Numbered from the stretch's first letter, positions 51,018 to 59,461 are shown. The stretch is DNA of 64,000 nucleotides from JBEVOS01 sp044226655 (GCA_044226655.1 JBGAGO010000004.1:1-64000); one strand, 5' to 3'. Made by a program: numbers and translations. The notes: generated from the sequence alone by a model not told the origin.

Positions 51018-52218
51018 CGTGCTCGTGAATGGCGGCGTGGAAGAAGCGCGCGCGCGCATGATTGCGGGCGCACCGATCGTGAATGGCGTCGAGACTGTCG
51101 CGCTCGAAGATGGCGCGGGACGCGTGCTCGCCGAAGCGATCGTGGCGGAGCGCGATCAGCCGCCGTTTTCCGCCTCGGCGATGGATGGCTACGCCTTGCG
51201 CGGAACGGATGCGCCCGTGCAGCTGCGCATCGTCGGCGAATCCGCAGCGGGGCGTGGATTTACGCGCGCGCTTGAAGACGGCGAGGCCGCGCGCATCTTC
51301 ACCGGCGCGCCACTGCCCATCGGCGCCGACGCTGTCGCAATCCAGGAAGAGGTGACGCGCGATGGCGATATCCTGCACGCGCCGGCCACGCCGCGCGGCC
51401 AATTTGTGCGCCCACAAGGCATGGATTTCGTGCGCGGCGCGATGCTGCTGCCGGCGGGCGCGCGGCTGGACGGCGTCGCGCTTTCGCTCGCGGCGGCGGC
51501 TGGCCGCACAAGGCTCAAGGTTCGGGCGCGCCCGCGCATCGCGCTGATGGCGACAGGCGACGAGATCGTGGCGCCAGGCGCGGAGCCGGGCGCGCATCAG
51601 ATTTACGATTCGATCAGCACTGGCCTCGCCGCCCTGATCACAGCTTGGGGCGGCGTCGCAACGCGCCTTCATCCACGCGCGGACGACGTTTCCGTGCTCG
51701 CGAGCGCCGCCGCAGAGGCGTTGGCGGCGCACGATCTACTGGTCACGATTGGCGGCGCCTCGGTCGGCGATCATGACCTGGTGAAGCCCGCGCTGGCGAC
51801 CTTGCAGCTCAAGCTCGCGGTCGAGCGCATCAATATGCGGCCCGGCAAGCCAGTCTGGTTCGGCCGCACGGATCGCGGCGTTGTGCTGGGCCTGCCCGGC
51901 AATCCGGCCTCGGCTTTGGTGTGCGCGCATCTCTTCTTGAAGCCTTTCATCGCGCACATGATGGGCGCGGACGAGGCCCTGCCCTTTGTGCGCGCGACGC
52001 TCACCAGCGAGCTGCCGGCGAACGGGCCGCGCGAGCACTACATTCGCGCCGCGCTCTCCATCGACGAAGGCGGCGGCGCACGCGTCACGCCGTTCGAACG
52101 GCAGGATTCCTCTCTGCTCGCCGTTTTCCGCGACGCCAATGCGCTCATTCGCGTTGCTGGAAACGCGCCCGCGTTGGCGACGGGCGCGCTGGTCGACGTT
52201 CTGCCGCTGGGGCGCTGA
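51007..52218 (+). CDS. moeA: Molybdopterin molybdenumtransferase MoeA
   Basis: 403 aa from GTG 51007 (GGGAG 9 nt upstream); GTG 51019 is an alternative. Motifs: SAMDGYALRG, GDEIV, QIYDSIS, GGASVGDHD, MRPGKPVWFG and GLPGNPASALV. Inserts molybdate into adenylylated molybdopterin. It completes the pathway coded in this operon. The TGA overlaps the next start (TGATG). Confidence 0.93.
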   Translation: MSGDVLVNGGVEEARARMIAGAPIVNGVETVALEDGAGRVLAEAIVAERDQPPFSASAMDGYALRGTDAPVQLRIVGESAAGRGFTRALEDGEAARIFTGAPLPIGADAVAIQEEVTRDGDILHAPATPRGQFVRPQGMDFVRGAMLLPAGARLDGVALSLAAAAGRTRLKVRARPRIALMATGDEIVAPGAEPGAHQIYDSISTGLAALITAWGGVATRLHPRADDVSVLASAAAEALAAHDLLVTIGGASVGDHDLVKPALATLQLKLAVERINMRPGKPVWFGRTDRGVVLGLPGNPASALVCAHLFLKPFIAHMMGADEALPFVRATLTSELPANGPREHYIRAALSIDEGGGARVTPFERQDSSLLAVFRDANALIRVAGNAPALATGALVDVLPLGR

Positions 52219-53312
52219 TGCGCGTTCTGATCGCGCCGGATTCGTTTAAGGATGCGCTGAGCGCGCAAGATGTCGTCGCCGCGATCGCGCGCGGCCTGCG
52301 CGAGCGTTTTCCGAACGTAGAGATCGATCCATGTCCGCTCTCCGATGGCGGCGAAGGTGCGACGGCGGTGCTGAGCGCCCAGCTTGGCCTTGCCCGCGTC
52401 GACATCGACACGGTCGATCCGCTGATGCGGCCGCTGCGCGCCGCCTATGCGATGGCAGGCGATTACGCAGTGATCGAACTCGCCGCCGCCGCGGGACTTG
52501 ATCTCTTGGCGGCGCAGGAGCGCGATGCGCTGCGCACGACGACGCTCGGTGTCGGCCGCATGATCGCCGATGCGATTTCGCGCGGCGCGCGGCGCATCGA
52601 TCTCGCCATCGGCGGCAGCGCCACCAATGAGTGCGGCATCGGCATGGCCGCGGCGATGGGCTGGCGCTTTCTCGATGCGGCGCGCAACGAGGTCGCGCCC
52701 ATCGGCGCCGCGCTCGCCTCGATCGCGCACATCGACGTTCCTGCCCTGCCCGGCTTTCAACTCACCGCGCTCTGCGACGTGCGCGCGCCGCTGACGGGAC
52801 AGCAGGGCGCTGCGCACGTCTACGCGCGCCAGAAGGGCGCCGACGATGCGGCCATCGCTGAACTCGACGCCGGCGCGGCCAATCTGGCGCGCGTGGTTGC
52901 GCGCGAATTACGCCGAGATGGGCTCGCGGAGGTTCCCGGCGCGGGCGCGGCGGGCGGCGCGGGGTTCGGCGTGCTGGCGTTCTTCAACGGCGCGCTCAAG
53001 CCGGGCGCGGACGCCGTGATGGATGCGATCGGGTTCGATGCGCGCGTGCGCGCCGCGAATATCATCATCACCGGCGAAGGCCGGCTCGATGCGCAGACCG
53101 CGCAAGGCAAGCTCGTCGCGGCGGTCGCGCGGCGCGCGATGGGCAAGCCGGTGATCGCGCTGTGCGGCCGCGTGGATGCGACGCGCGAAGAGATGGCGGC
53201 GTTAGGACTGCACGAGGCGATTGAGATCAGCGACCGCACGGCGCCGCTGGCGGATCAGCTTGTGCGCACTGCGGAGAATTTGGAGCGTGCGGCGCTCGGA
53301 TTGAATCTCTAA
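52218..53312 (+). CDS. Glycerate kinase (GarK/GlxK type)
   Basis: 364 aa. MRVLIAPDSFKDALSA at the start and PLSDGGEGA, IGGSATNECGIGM, GAGAAGGAGFG and ITGEGRLDAQTAQGK mark the type II glycerate kinase family, which makes 2-phosphoglycerate. It is coupled to moeA by a TGATG overlap, so it is translated with the molybdenum cofactor genes, an unexpected partner. Confidence 0.9.
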   Translation: MRVLIAPDSFKDALSAQDVVAAIARGLRERFPNVEIDPCPLSDGGEGATAVLSAQLGLARVDIDTVDPLMRPLRAAYAMAGDYAVIELAAAAGLDLLAAQERDALRTTTLGVGRMIADAISRGARRIDLAIGGSATNECGIGMAAAMGWRFLDAARNEVAPIGAALASIAHIDVPALPGFQLTALCDVRAPLTGQQGAAHVYARQKGADDAAIAELDAGAANLARVVARELRRDGLAEVPGAGAAGGAGFGVLAFFNGALKPGADAVMDAIGFDARVRAANIIITGEGRLDAQTAQGKLVAAVARRAMGKPVIALCGRVDATREEMAALGLHEAIEISDRTAPLADQLVRTAENLERAALGLNL

Positions 53313-53326
53313 CGACGCAGTTCTCG

Positions 53327-53488
53327 CCCTTCTCCCCTTGTGGGAGAAGGCGTCATCGCCGAAGGCGATGACGGATGAGGGGTGATGGCGCGTTCGCCGA
53401 AGACGACGCGCAGACACCCCTCACCCTGCGTCGCGTGTTCGCAATCGTTGCGCGCGCTCGTCCCTCTCCCACACAAGGGGAGAGGGAC
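53327..53488. repeat. Inverted pair of palindromic repeats without a gene (REPIN-like)
   Basis: Left arm 53327-53384: CTTCTCCCCTTGTGGGAGAAG, CGTCATCGCCGAAGGCGATGACGGATGAGGGG. Right arm 53414-53488: CACCCCTCACCCTGCG...CCCTCTCCCACACAAGGGGAGAGGG. They face each other with about 30 nt between and fill the gap between the convergent glycerate kinase and ahcY genes. The right arm's CCCTCACCC/CTCTCCC elements recall the arms of DUF559 gene 2. Confidence 0.88.
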
Positions 53489-53501
53489 GAGTCGGCGCAG
53501 A

Positions 53502-54896
53502 TTAATACCGATAATGATCGGGCTTGAACGGGCCGCTCACCGGCACGTCGATGTAATCGGCTTGGTCCTTCGACAGCTGGGTCAGCTTCGCGCCGAGCTT
53601 TTCGAGGTGCAGCATCGCGACTTTTTCATCGAGATGCTTCGGCAGCGTGTAGACCTTCTTCTCGTAGCTTTTGCCGTTGGTCCAAAGCTCGATCTGCGCC
53701 AGCGTCTGGTTGGTGAAGCTTGCGCTCATCACGAAGCTCGGATGGCCGGTGGCGTTGCCGAGATTCACGAGGCGGCCTTCCGACAGCACGATGATCTTCT
53801 TGCCATCCGGAAATTCCACGTGATGGACCTGATCCTTGATTTTGTCCCATTTGAAATTGCGCAGCGCCGCAATCTGAATTTCCGAATCGAAGTGCCCGAT
53901 ATTGCAGACGATGGCGTTGTTCTTCATCGCGCGCATGTGCTCGATGCGGATGACGTCCTTGTTGCCGGTGGCGGTCACGAAGATGTCGGCCTGCGGGGCC
54001 GCGTCTTCCATGGTGACGACCTCATAGCCTTCCATCGCCGCCTGCAGCGCGCAGATCGGATCGACCTCCGTCACCACGACGCGCGCGCCGCCTTGGCGCA
54101 GCGAGGCGGCCGAGCCCTTGCCGACATCGCCATAGCCGGCCACGACCGCGACCTTGCCCGCGAGCATCACGTCCGTGCCGCGCCGAATCGCATCGACCAG
54201 CGATTCGCGGCAGCCATAGAGATTGTCGAACTTCGACTTGGTGACGCTGTCATTGACATTGATCGCGGGGAACGGCAATTCGCCGCGCGTCGCCATCTGA
54301 TAGAGCCGGTGCACGCCGGTCGTGGTTTCTTCCGACACGCCTTTGATGGCGTCGCGGATCGCGGAATAGAAGCCGGGCTTTTCCTTAAGGTAGCGGTTCA
54401 TCACCGTGAAGAGCGCTTCTTCTTCCTCATTCGTCGGTTTGGAGATGAGCGAGGGATCTTTCTCCGCCTTCGGGCCGAGCACGCACAGCAAGGTCGCATC
54501 GCCGCCGTCGTCGAGGATGAGGTTCGGATAGCCGCCATCGCCCCATTCGAAAATGCGATGGGTGTATTCCCAATACTCAAGCAGGTTTTCGCCCTTCACG
54601 GCGAACACGGGCGTGCCGGCCTTCGCGATCGCGGCGGCGGCATGATCCTGTGTCGAGAAAATGTTGCACGAAGCCCAGCGCACATCCGCGCCCAGCGCCT
54701 TCAGCGTTTCGATCAGCACGGCGGTCTGGATCGTCATGTGCAGCGAGCCGGCGACGCGCGCGCCCTTCAGCGATTGCTTCGGGCCATATTCCGCGCGCGT
54801 GGCCATCAGGCCCGGCATTTCGGTTTCCGCGATCTCGATTTCCTTGCGGCCGAACTCCGCAAGCGAAATGTCTTTCACCACATAATCAGCGCTCAT
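53502..54896 (-). CDS. ahcY: Adenosylhomocysteinase
   Basis: 464-aa SAH hydrolase, which splits S-adenosylhomocysteine to adenosine and homocysteine. NAD-binding GYGDVGKGSAASL, substrate motif NVNDSVTKSKFDN (split across the active site), and the C-terminal HLDEKVAMLHL...PFKPDHYRY ending shared by the family. It contains the roughly 40-residue insert of the bacterial/plant type. An SAH riboswitch lies in its leader. Confidence 0.96.
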   Translation of the reverse strand: MSADYVVKDISLAEFGRKEIEIAETEMPGLMATRAEYGPKQSLKGARVAGSLHMTIQTAVLIETLKALGADVRWASCNIFSTQDHAAAAIAKAGTPVFAVKGENLLEYWEYTHRIFEWGDGGYPNLILDDGGDATLLCVLGPKAEKDPSLISKPTNEEEEALFTVMNRYLKEKPGFYSAIRDAIKGVSEETTTGVHRLYQMATRGELPFPAINVNDSVTKSKFDNLYGCRESLVDAIRRGTDVMLAGKVAVVAGYGDVGKGSAASLRQGGARVVVTEVDPICALQAAMEGYEVVTMEDAAPQADIFVTATGNKDVIRIEHMRAMKNNAIVCNIGHFDSEIQIAALRNFKWDKIKDQVHHVEFPDGKKIIVLSEGRLVNLGNATGHPSFVMSASFTNQTLAQIELWTNGKSYEKKVYTLPKHLDEKVAMLHLEKLGAKLTQLSKDQADYIDVPVSGPFKPDHYRY

Positions 54897-54919
54897 CGCG
54901 CGCCCTCCTTCAGGAAGAA

Positions 54920-55000
54920 AGCTCGCGAGCGTCGTTCTCTCATGGGAAAACGCGCCAAGCCTGGCGGACCTCTAAGTCCGTCGCAACGCTCCTTGGCGCG
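54920..55000 (-). ncRNA. SAH riboswitch upstream of ahcY
   Basis: On the - strand: P1 CGCGCCAAG (54992-55000) pairs with CTTGGCGCG (54951-54959). Inside are the conserved GGAGCGTTGCGACGG and, after hairpin P2 (GGAC-ttagag-GTCC, 54966-54979), GCCAGGCTTGG. A downstream ACGCTC (54927-54932) can pair with GAGCGT (54986-54991) to make the expected pseudoknot. This is the SAH riboswitch layout, which switches ahcY on when its substrate accumulates. Confidence 0.87.
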
Positions 55001-55046
55001 CGGGGGAGATAGCAAAGGCCGGCGAAGCTGACAACCGGGCCGGATT

Positions 55047-55595
55047 TCAGCCCGCCAGCGCCGCTTCGGCGCGCAGCACGGCGGCGGCGGCGTTGACCAC
55101 GGCGGCGATGCGGAGCGCGGCCTGGATCTGCACGTTGGAGAAGCCGCGCTGGCGCAGCTCGTGCTCATGGCTGTCCAGGCACATGCCGCAGCCATTGATG
55201 GCGGAGACGGCGAGGCTCCACAGCTCGAAATCGCCTTTGTCGACGCCGGGATTGGCGAGCACGTTCATGCGCAGGCCAGCGCGCAAGGTGCGATATTCCT
55301 CGTTCTTCATGAGGTGCAGCGCGCGATAATAGACATTGTTCATCGCCATGATGGCGGCGGCGGCTTTGGCGGCGTTGCGCGCCTCGGGCGCGAGCTTCGC
55401 ATCGGCTTCGGCCGCGATGGCGCAGATCAAAGCAGGCTCGCCCGCGGCGTGCGCGCAGGCGAGGAAGGCGCCCCATTTCTGCTGCTCGCTCAACGCCTGA
55501 TCGCTCGCGAGCGAGCCGAGGTTCAGCTTGATATCCTTGGCGTAGTCAGGGAGCGCATCGCGCAGCGCATCGAACCCGACGGCGTCGAAAGCCAT
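55047..55595 (-). CDS. ahpD: Alkyl hydroperoxide reductase AhpD
   Basis: 182-aa carboxymuconolactone decarboxylase-fold protein with the AhpD motif CGMCLDSHE (CxxC plus His), which reduces AhpC. GAGGAAGAC precedes ATG 55595. It follows ahpC on the same strand after 78 nt, so both are probably one operon. Confidence 0.92.
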   Translation of the reverse strand: MAFDAVGFDALRDALPDYAKDIKLNLGSLASDQALSEQQKWGAFLACAHAAGEPALICAIAAEADAKLAPEARNAAKAAAAIMAMNNVYYRALHLMKNEEYRTLRAGLRMNVLANPGVDKGDFELWSLAVSAINGCGMCLDSHEHELRQRGFSNVQIQAALRIAAVVNAAAAVLRAEAALAG

Positions 55596-55673
55596 GTCTT
55601 CCTCGTTTCTGCTTAAGTGAAGCGCGGCGCGCGAGGCCGGCGTGAACACGCCAGCCTCGCCTCGCATCCGCGA

Positions 55674-56228
55674 TCAGGCCGCTTTCAGGACTTCGCCGCC
55701 GACGGGGCGATTGCACGGGCAGAGTTCATCGGTCTGCAGCGCATCGAGCACACGGAGCGTGTCCGATGGATTGCGGCCAACATTGAGATTGGTGACATAG
55801 ACGTGCTGGATGACGTTGTGCGGATCGACCACATAGGTCGCGCGCAGCGCCACGCCTTCGGACGAACGCACGCCCAGGCCATCGACCAGCGCGCCGGTCG
55901 AATCCGCGAACTGCCATTGCGGCAGCTTGGCGAGGTCCTTGTGGTCGCGCCGCCAAGCCAGCTTGCAGAATTCATTGTCGGTCGAGCCGCCGAGCACGAC
56001 CGCGTCACGGTCGGCGAAATCCTTTTCGAGGCGGGCGAATTCGGCGATCTCGGTCGGGCAGACGAAGGTGAAATCCTTCGGGTAGAAATAGATCACCTTC
56101 CACTTGCCGGGGAACGAGGCCTCGGTGATCTCCTCGAAGGCCGAAACGCCGCCCTCCTCGTGCTGCATGAAGCCGGGCTTCACGCCGGTGACTTTGAACA
56201 CGGGCAGCTTGTCGCCGATCCCCAACAT
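55674..56228 (-). CDS. ahpC: Peroxiredoxin AhpC
   Basis: 184-aa 2-Cys peroxiredoxin. The peroxidatic Cys is in DFTFVCPTE (about 55-63), the resolving Cys in ELCPCN near the C-terminus. It reduces hydrogen peroxide and organic peroxides using electrons passed by AhpD. AGGAGAAG lies before ATG 56228. A palindrome ATAG-N7-CTAT lies about 90 nt upstream. Confidence 0.92.
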   Translation of the reverse strand: MLGIGDKLPVFKVTGVKPGFMQHEEGGVSAFEEITEASFPGKWKVIYFYPKDFTFVCPTEIAEFARLEKDFADRDAVVLGGSTDNEFCKLAWRRDHKDLAKLPQWQFADSTGALVDGLGVRSSEGVALRATYVVDPHNVIQHVYVTNLNVGRNPSDTLRVLDALQTDELCPCNRPVGGEVLKAA

Positions 56229-56315
56229 AAACGCTTCTCCTGCAAGTCCGATGAGCCGGAGGCCCCTTGTCGTTTTTGCAGATGCGAAGCGCAAATTGAA
56301 ATGGTGGATACACTT

Positions 56316-56330
56316 ATAGGGAAATTCTAT
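56316..56330. promoter_or_regulatory. Candidate OxyR-type half-site
   Basis: ATAG-N7-CTAT, the spacing of an OxyR half-site, lies about 90 nt upstream of ahpC in an AT-rich pocket. The second half-site expected 7 nt further is not convincing, so it is only a candidate. Confidence 0.35.
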
Positions 56331-56372
56331 CGCGGCCAGGCGCTTAGGAATGCGGCGCCCCGCGACAATTTG

Positions 56373-56404
56373 TGTGCGGCGCCACAATGAGAGGGCGCCG
56401 CACA
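56373..56404 (-). terminator. Hairpin downstream of metK
   Basis: TGTGCGGCGCC and GGCGCCGCACA form an 11-bp perfect stem with a 10-nt loop, 11 nt after the metK stop on the - strand. There is no T-tract, so it may stop transcription weakly or protect the message end. Confidence 0.5.
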
Positions 56405-56414
56405 GGGGCCGCTG

Positions 56415-57599
56415 TTAGGCCAGCCCCTTCAATTCCCCGACCAAATCCGTCTTTTCCCAGGAGAAGCCGCCATCGGCGTCGGGCGTGCGGCCGAAATGGC
56501 CGTAGGCGGCGGTGCGCGCGTAGATCGGCTTGTTGAGGCCGAGATGTTCGCGGATCGCGCGCGGCGTGCAGCCGCCGATCAGCTCGGGCAGCACGGCTTC
56601 GAGCTTGGCCGGATCAATGTTCCCGCCATCGTGCAGATCGACATAGAAGGAGAGCGGCTTCGAGACGCCGATGGCGTAGCCGATCTGGATCGTGCAACGG
56701 TCCGCGAGGCCGGCGGCCACCACATTCTTCGCCAGATAGCGGCAGGCATAGGCGGCCGAGCGGTCGACCTTGGTAGGGTCCTTGCCGGAGAAGGCGCCGC
56801 CGCCATGGGGCGCGGCCCCGCCATAGGTGTCGACGATGATCTTGCGCCCGGTGAGGCCGCAATCGCCGTCCGGCCCGCCGATCACGAAATTGCCGGTGGG
56901 GTTCACGTGCCATTCCGTGTTCGCATCGACGAACGAGGCCGGCAGCACTTTCAGAATGTACGGCTTGACGATGTCTTCGACGTCCTTCGGCGTGAGCCCT
57001 TCCTTGTGCTGCGTGGAAAGCACGATGGAGGCGGCGCGCACCGGCTTGCCGTTTTCATAGATCAGCGTGACCTGGCTTTTCGCATCGGGTTCGAGCCCGG
57101 CTTCCTTGCCGGAATGGCGCGCCTCGGCGAGCACTTTCAGAATGTTGTGCGAATATTGCAGCGTCGCGGGCATCAGCTCCGGCGTCTCGTTCGTGGCGTA
57201 GCCGAACATGATGCCCTGATCGCCCGCGCCCTCGTCCTTGTTGGAGCCGGCGTCGACGCCCATCGCGATATCGGCCGATTGCGCGTGCAGATGGCACTCG
57301 TAATGCGCCGTGGCCCAATGGAAGCCCTTCTGGTGGTAGCCGATGTCCTTGACGGCTTCGCGCACCTTCTCTTCGAGCCCGTCGATCAGGCCCTTGAGCT
57401 TGTCGTCCTCGGCGCGGACTTCGCCGGCGAGGATGATGCGCTGCGTCGTCACCATGGTTTCGCAGGCCACGCGCGCGACCGGATCGGCGGCCAGGAACGC
57501 ATCGACGACCGTGTCCGAAATCCGGTCCGCCACCTTGTCCGGGTGGCCCTCTGACACGCTCTCGCTGGTGAAAATATAGCTCTTCCGGCGGCTGCTCAT
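56415..57599 (-). CDS. metK: S-adenosylmethionine synthetase
   Basis: 394 aa. Motifs: FTSESVSEGHPDKVADRIS, GDQGIMFGYA, and GGGAFSGKDPTKVDRS, the P-loop-like phosphate region. Makes SAM from methionine and ATP, feeding the methyl cycle that AhcY closes. ATG 57599 is chosen over a GTG four codons earlier by motif start and the AGGGG about 11 nt upstream. I looked for a SAM or SAM/SAH riboswitch in the leader and found none. Confidence 0.96.
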   Translation of the reverse strand: MSSRRKSYIFTSESVSEGHPDKVADRISDTVVDAFLAADPVARVACETMVTTQRIILAGEVRAEDDKLKGLIDGLEEKVREAVKDIGYHQKGFHWATAHYECHLHAQSADIAMGVDAGSNKDEGAGDQGIMFGYATNETPELMPATLQYSHNILKVLAEARHSGKEAGLEPDAKSQVTLIYENGKPVRAASIVLSTQHKEGLTPKDVEDIVKPYILKVLPASFVDANTEWHVNPTGNFVIGGPDGDCGLTGRKIIVDTYGGAAPHGGGAFSGKDPTKVDRSAAYACRYLAKNVVAAGLADRCTIQIGYAIGVSKPLSFYVDLHDGGNIDPAKLEAVLPELIGGCTPRAIREHLGLNKPIYARTAAYGHFGRTPDADGGFSWEKTDLVGELKGLA

Positions 57600-57705
57600 G
57601 CGGCGCGTCACCCCTGTTGACCTTGCCTGAGGCGCTTAGACCATAAGCGCGCGCGCCGCCACTGGCCGGCGCCGGCTGCGGACGCCGCCTGCCGCCGCAG
57701 CCGCG

Positions 57706-58056
57706 TCAGGCGCGCGGCGGCGTCTTGGGTGCGTAAAACACGAGCGCCCAGCCGCCCGGCGCGGTCGCGGCGAAGCGCATCTCGTGCGGCCCCTCCTCGA
57801 TGGCGCCGGGCGCCAAGCCCAGCGCCTGCGCCCGCGCCCGCGCCTCCTCCAGCGCATCGACCTTGATCATCACGCCGGCCTGATCGGAGACCCGGTCGGT
57901 CCCCGCCAGCGCGATGCGGCGCCCGCCCACATCGAACTGCGCCCAGCGCGCGCCATCGACGAAGGTGGGCGCAACGCCCAGCAATTCGGTCCAGAGCCGC
58001 GCCGCCTCCGCCACATCGGGCGTCGGCAGAACTGTGCTGATCCCTTCCACGCGCAT
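57706..58056 (-). CDS. VOC-family protein
   Basis: 116 aa glyoxalase/dioxygenase-superfamily domain (STVLPTPDVAEAARLWTELLGVAP; GGWALVFYAPK). Substrate unknown. It lies about 110 nt upstream of metK on the same strand and has a short upstream gap shared with the divergent amidotransferase gene. Confidence 0.8.
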   Translation of the reverse strand: MRVEGISTVLPTPDVAEAARLWTELLGVAPTFVDGARWAQFDVGGRRIALAGTDRVSDQAGVMIKVDALEEARARAQALGLAPGAIEEGPHEMRFAATAPGGWALVFYAPKTPPRA

Positions 58057-58130
58057 CGCTCACCCCGCAATTGACACAAGCCGCATCCGCTCTATCGCCA
58101 AACCCGCCCGCGCGCACTTTTGGAGTCCCC

Positions 58131-58862
58131 ATGACGGAGCGACCGCTCATCGGCATCGTGCTGGACGAGGTGCTGGATCCGCCGGCGGACGGTTCGGCGT
58201 TTTCGCGCCGGCCCTTCTATGCGTTGCGTATGGATTATTTCCGCGCCGTCGCGCGCGCAGGCGGCGCGCCGATCGGCGTGCCTTATGAAGAAGACGCGCT
58301 CGAGACCTATCTCGCGCGCTGCGACGGCTGGCTCATTCCCGGCGGCGATTACCGCTTTCCGCCGGATTGGTACGACAGGCCGCCGCCGCCCGGCAGCGCT
58401 GCGCCGAGCGAGCGGCGCGTGTTCGAGATCAAGGCCGCGGCGCGCATTCTCGATGCGGATGCGCCGCTGCTCGGCATCTGCAATGGCATGCAGGTGATGG
58501 CCGCCGCGCGCGGCGGGCGCATCGCCTATTGGGGCCACGTAGCGCGGCCTGGCGGCGCCATTCTCCACGGCGATCCCGCGACGGGCATCGCCTATCACGA
58601 CGTGACGATCGAACCAGGGAGCCCGATCGCCGCCATTCTCGGCGCCGGCGTCCACCGCGTGAACTCGGCACACAAGGAAGACGTCGCGCGCGTCGGCGAC
58701 GGAACGCGCATCACAGCGCGCGCGCCGGACGGCGTCATCGAGGCCATCGAGTTTCCCGGCGCGGCGTTCGCTATCGGCGTGCAATGGCACCCTGAGCGGG
58801 ACGATCCCGCCGGCGCGGCGTTGTTTGAGGCGTTGGTGGCGGCGGCGGGCGGGCGACGCTGA
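58131..58862 (+). CDS. Class I glutamine amidotransferase-like hydrolase (PuuD type)
   Basis: 243 aa. Nucleophile elbow LLGICNGMQVMAA with the Cys at about residue 117; VNSAHKEDV where family members have a VNSxHHQ-type motif; catalytic His/Glu in QWHPE near the C-terminus. The family hydrolyses gamma-glutamyl bonds, such as gamma-glutamyl-GABA in putrescine breakdown. GGAG precedes ATG 58131. No other putrescine genes are adjacent, so the substrate is uncertain. Confidence 0.85.
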   Translation: MTERPLIGIVLDEVLDPPADGSAFSRRPFYALRMDYFRAVARAGGAPIGVPYEEDALETYLARCDGWLIPGGDYRFPPDWYDRPPPPGSAAPSERRVFEIKAAARILDADAPLLGICNGMQVMAAARGGRIAYWGHVARPGGAILHGDPATGIAYHDVTIEPGSPIAAILGAGVHRVNSAHKEDVARVGDGTRITARAPDGVIEAIEFPGAAFAIGVQWHPERDDPAGAALFEALVAAAGGRR

Positions 58863-58882
58863 ACCGGAACCAATCGGAAGGA

Positions 58883-58959
58883 TGGCGCGCCCGAAGAGAT
58901 TCGAACTCCTGACCCTCAGATTCGTAGTCTGATGCTCTATCCAGCTGAGCTACGGGCGC
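58883..58959 (-). tRNA. tRNA-Arg(ACG)
   Basis: 77 nt on the - strand. Acceptor stem GCGCCCG/CGGGCGC, encoded CCA at 58883-58885, T-loop GGTTCGAATC-type sequence (AGTTCGAATC), and anticodon loop CTACGAA, giving ACG. The D arm GCTCAGCTGGATAGAGC is standard. Confidence 0.95.
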
Positions 58960-59056
58960 GCGAGGAGCGGTCCTATAGCGGGGGGCGGCTGGCGGTTCAA
59001 GCGTGAGGGCTCCACCGGCCCGATCCGCGCCGGTTTCGGCCCCGTGACCCCAACGC

Positions 59057-59121
59057 GTGACCTTCGTCACAGCGGCCCGGCCGGGCCGGCTCTAGGGTCT
59101 GATCATCGCAACGACGCGATG
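59057..59121. promoter_or_regulatory. Two palindromes upstream of the micropeptide genes
   Basis: GTGAC-CTTC-GTCAC (59057-59070) and CATCGC-AACGAC-GCGATG (59104-59121) lie in the 190-nt gap between tRNA-Arg and the first micropeptide gene, at distances suited to operator or promoter elements. Their function is inferred only from symmetry and position. Confidence 0.35.
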
Positions 59122-59150
59122 AGCCAACACCGAGCCAAACGGAGCCAGAG

Positions 59151-59255
59151 ATGACGACCTTCAAGACCCGCCTGATGAGCCTGATGATCGCCGCGGTGAT
59201 CGCGGTCCCGGTGCTGCTGACGGTGTCGCACCAAGCCGCCCAAATCGTCGCCTGA
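59151..59255 (+). CDS. Micropeptide 1, 34 aa, single membrane helix
   Basis: ATG 59151 with GGAGCCAGAG directly upstream. The product starts MTTFKTRLMSLM, has a hydrophobic core (IAAVIAVPVLL) and ends HQAAQIVA. The next small gene, 34 nt later, encodes a peptide with the same ending. The repeated pattern, ribosome site and own upstream region make this a real gene. Could be a small membrane protein or a type I toxin-like peptide; no family is recognised. Confidence 0.7.
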   Translation: MTTFKTRLMSLMIAAVIAVPVLLTVSHQAAQIVA

Positions 59256-59289
59256 TCCGTTCGAACCCAGATTTCAGAGAGCCAATCCA

Positions 59290-59379
59290 ATGACCAAATT
59301 CTTCTCCTTCGCCGCCGCCCTCCTCGTCGCCGTGATGGCCGCCCCGGTGCTGCATCAAGCCGCGCAGATCGTCGCGTAA
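59290..59379 (+). CDS. Micropeptide 2, 29 aa, paralogue of micropeptide 1
   Basis: ATG 59290 preceded by GAGAGCC. The product starts MTKFFSFAAALLVAVMAAPVL and ends HQAAQIVA. It shares PVL plus HQAAQIVA with micropeptide 1, lacks a few middle residues (LTVS), and has a similar MTxF start. Probably a tandem duplicate co-transcribed with the first gene. A palindromic repeat and a terminator follow. Confidence 0.7.
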   Translation: MTKFFSFAAALLVAVMAAPVLHQAAQIVA

Positions 59380-59398
59380 GGGCAGCAGCTAGAATTCT

Positions 59399-59453
59399 GT
59401 ACCGCCGGCTTCCAGCCGGCAGGTCGTCTCTGCCGGCTGGAAGCCGGTGGTAC
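59399..59453. repeat. GTACCGCCGGCTTCC-type palindromic repeat pair
   Basis: gtaccgccggcttccagccg... (59399-59422) faces its reverse complement (59430-59453, one difference) with 7 nt between, directly after the micropeptide genes. Confidence 0.9.
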
Positions 59454-59461
59454 GAAGAAGG

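Noticed and set aside
57600..57705. SAM or SAM/SAH riboswitch upstream of metK
   Set aside because: I looked for the conserved hairpin and pseudoknot elements and could not place them. The leader is short and GC-rich without the expected motifs.
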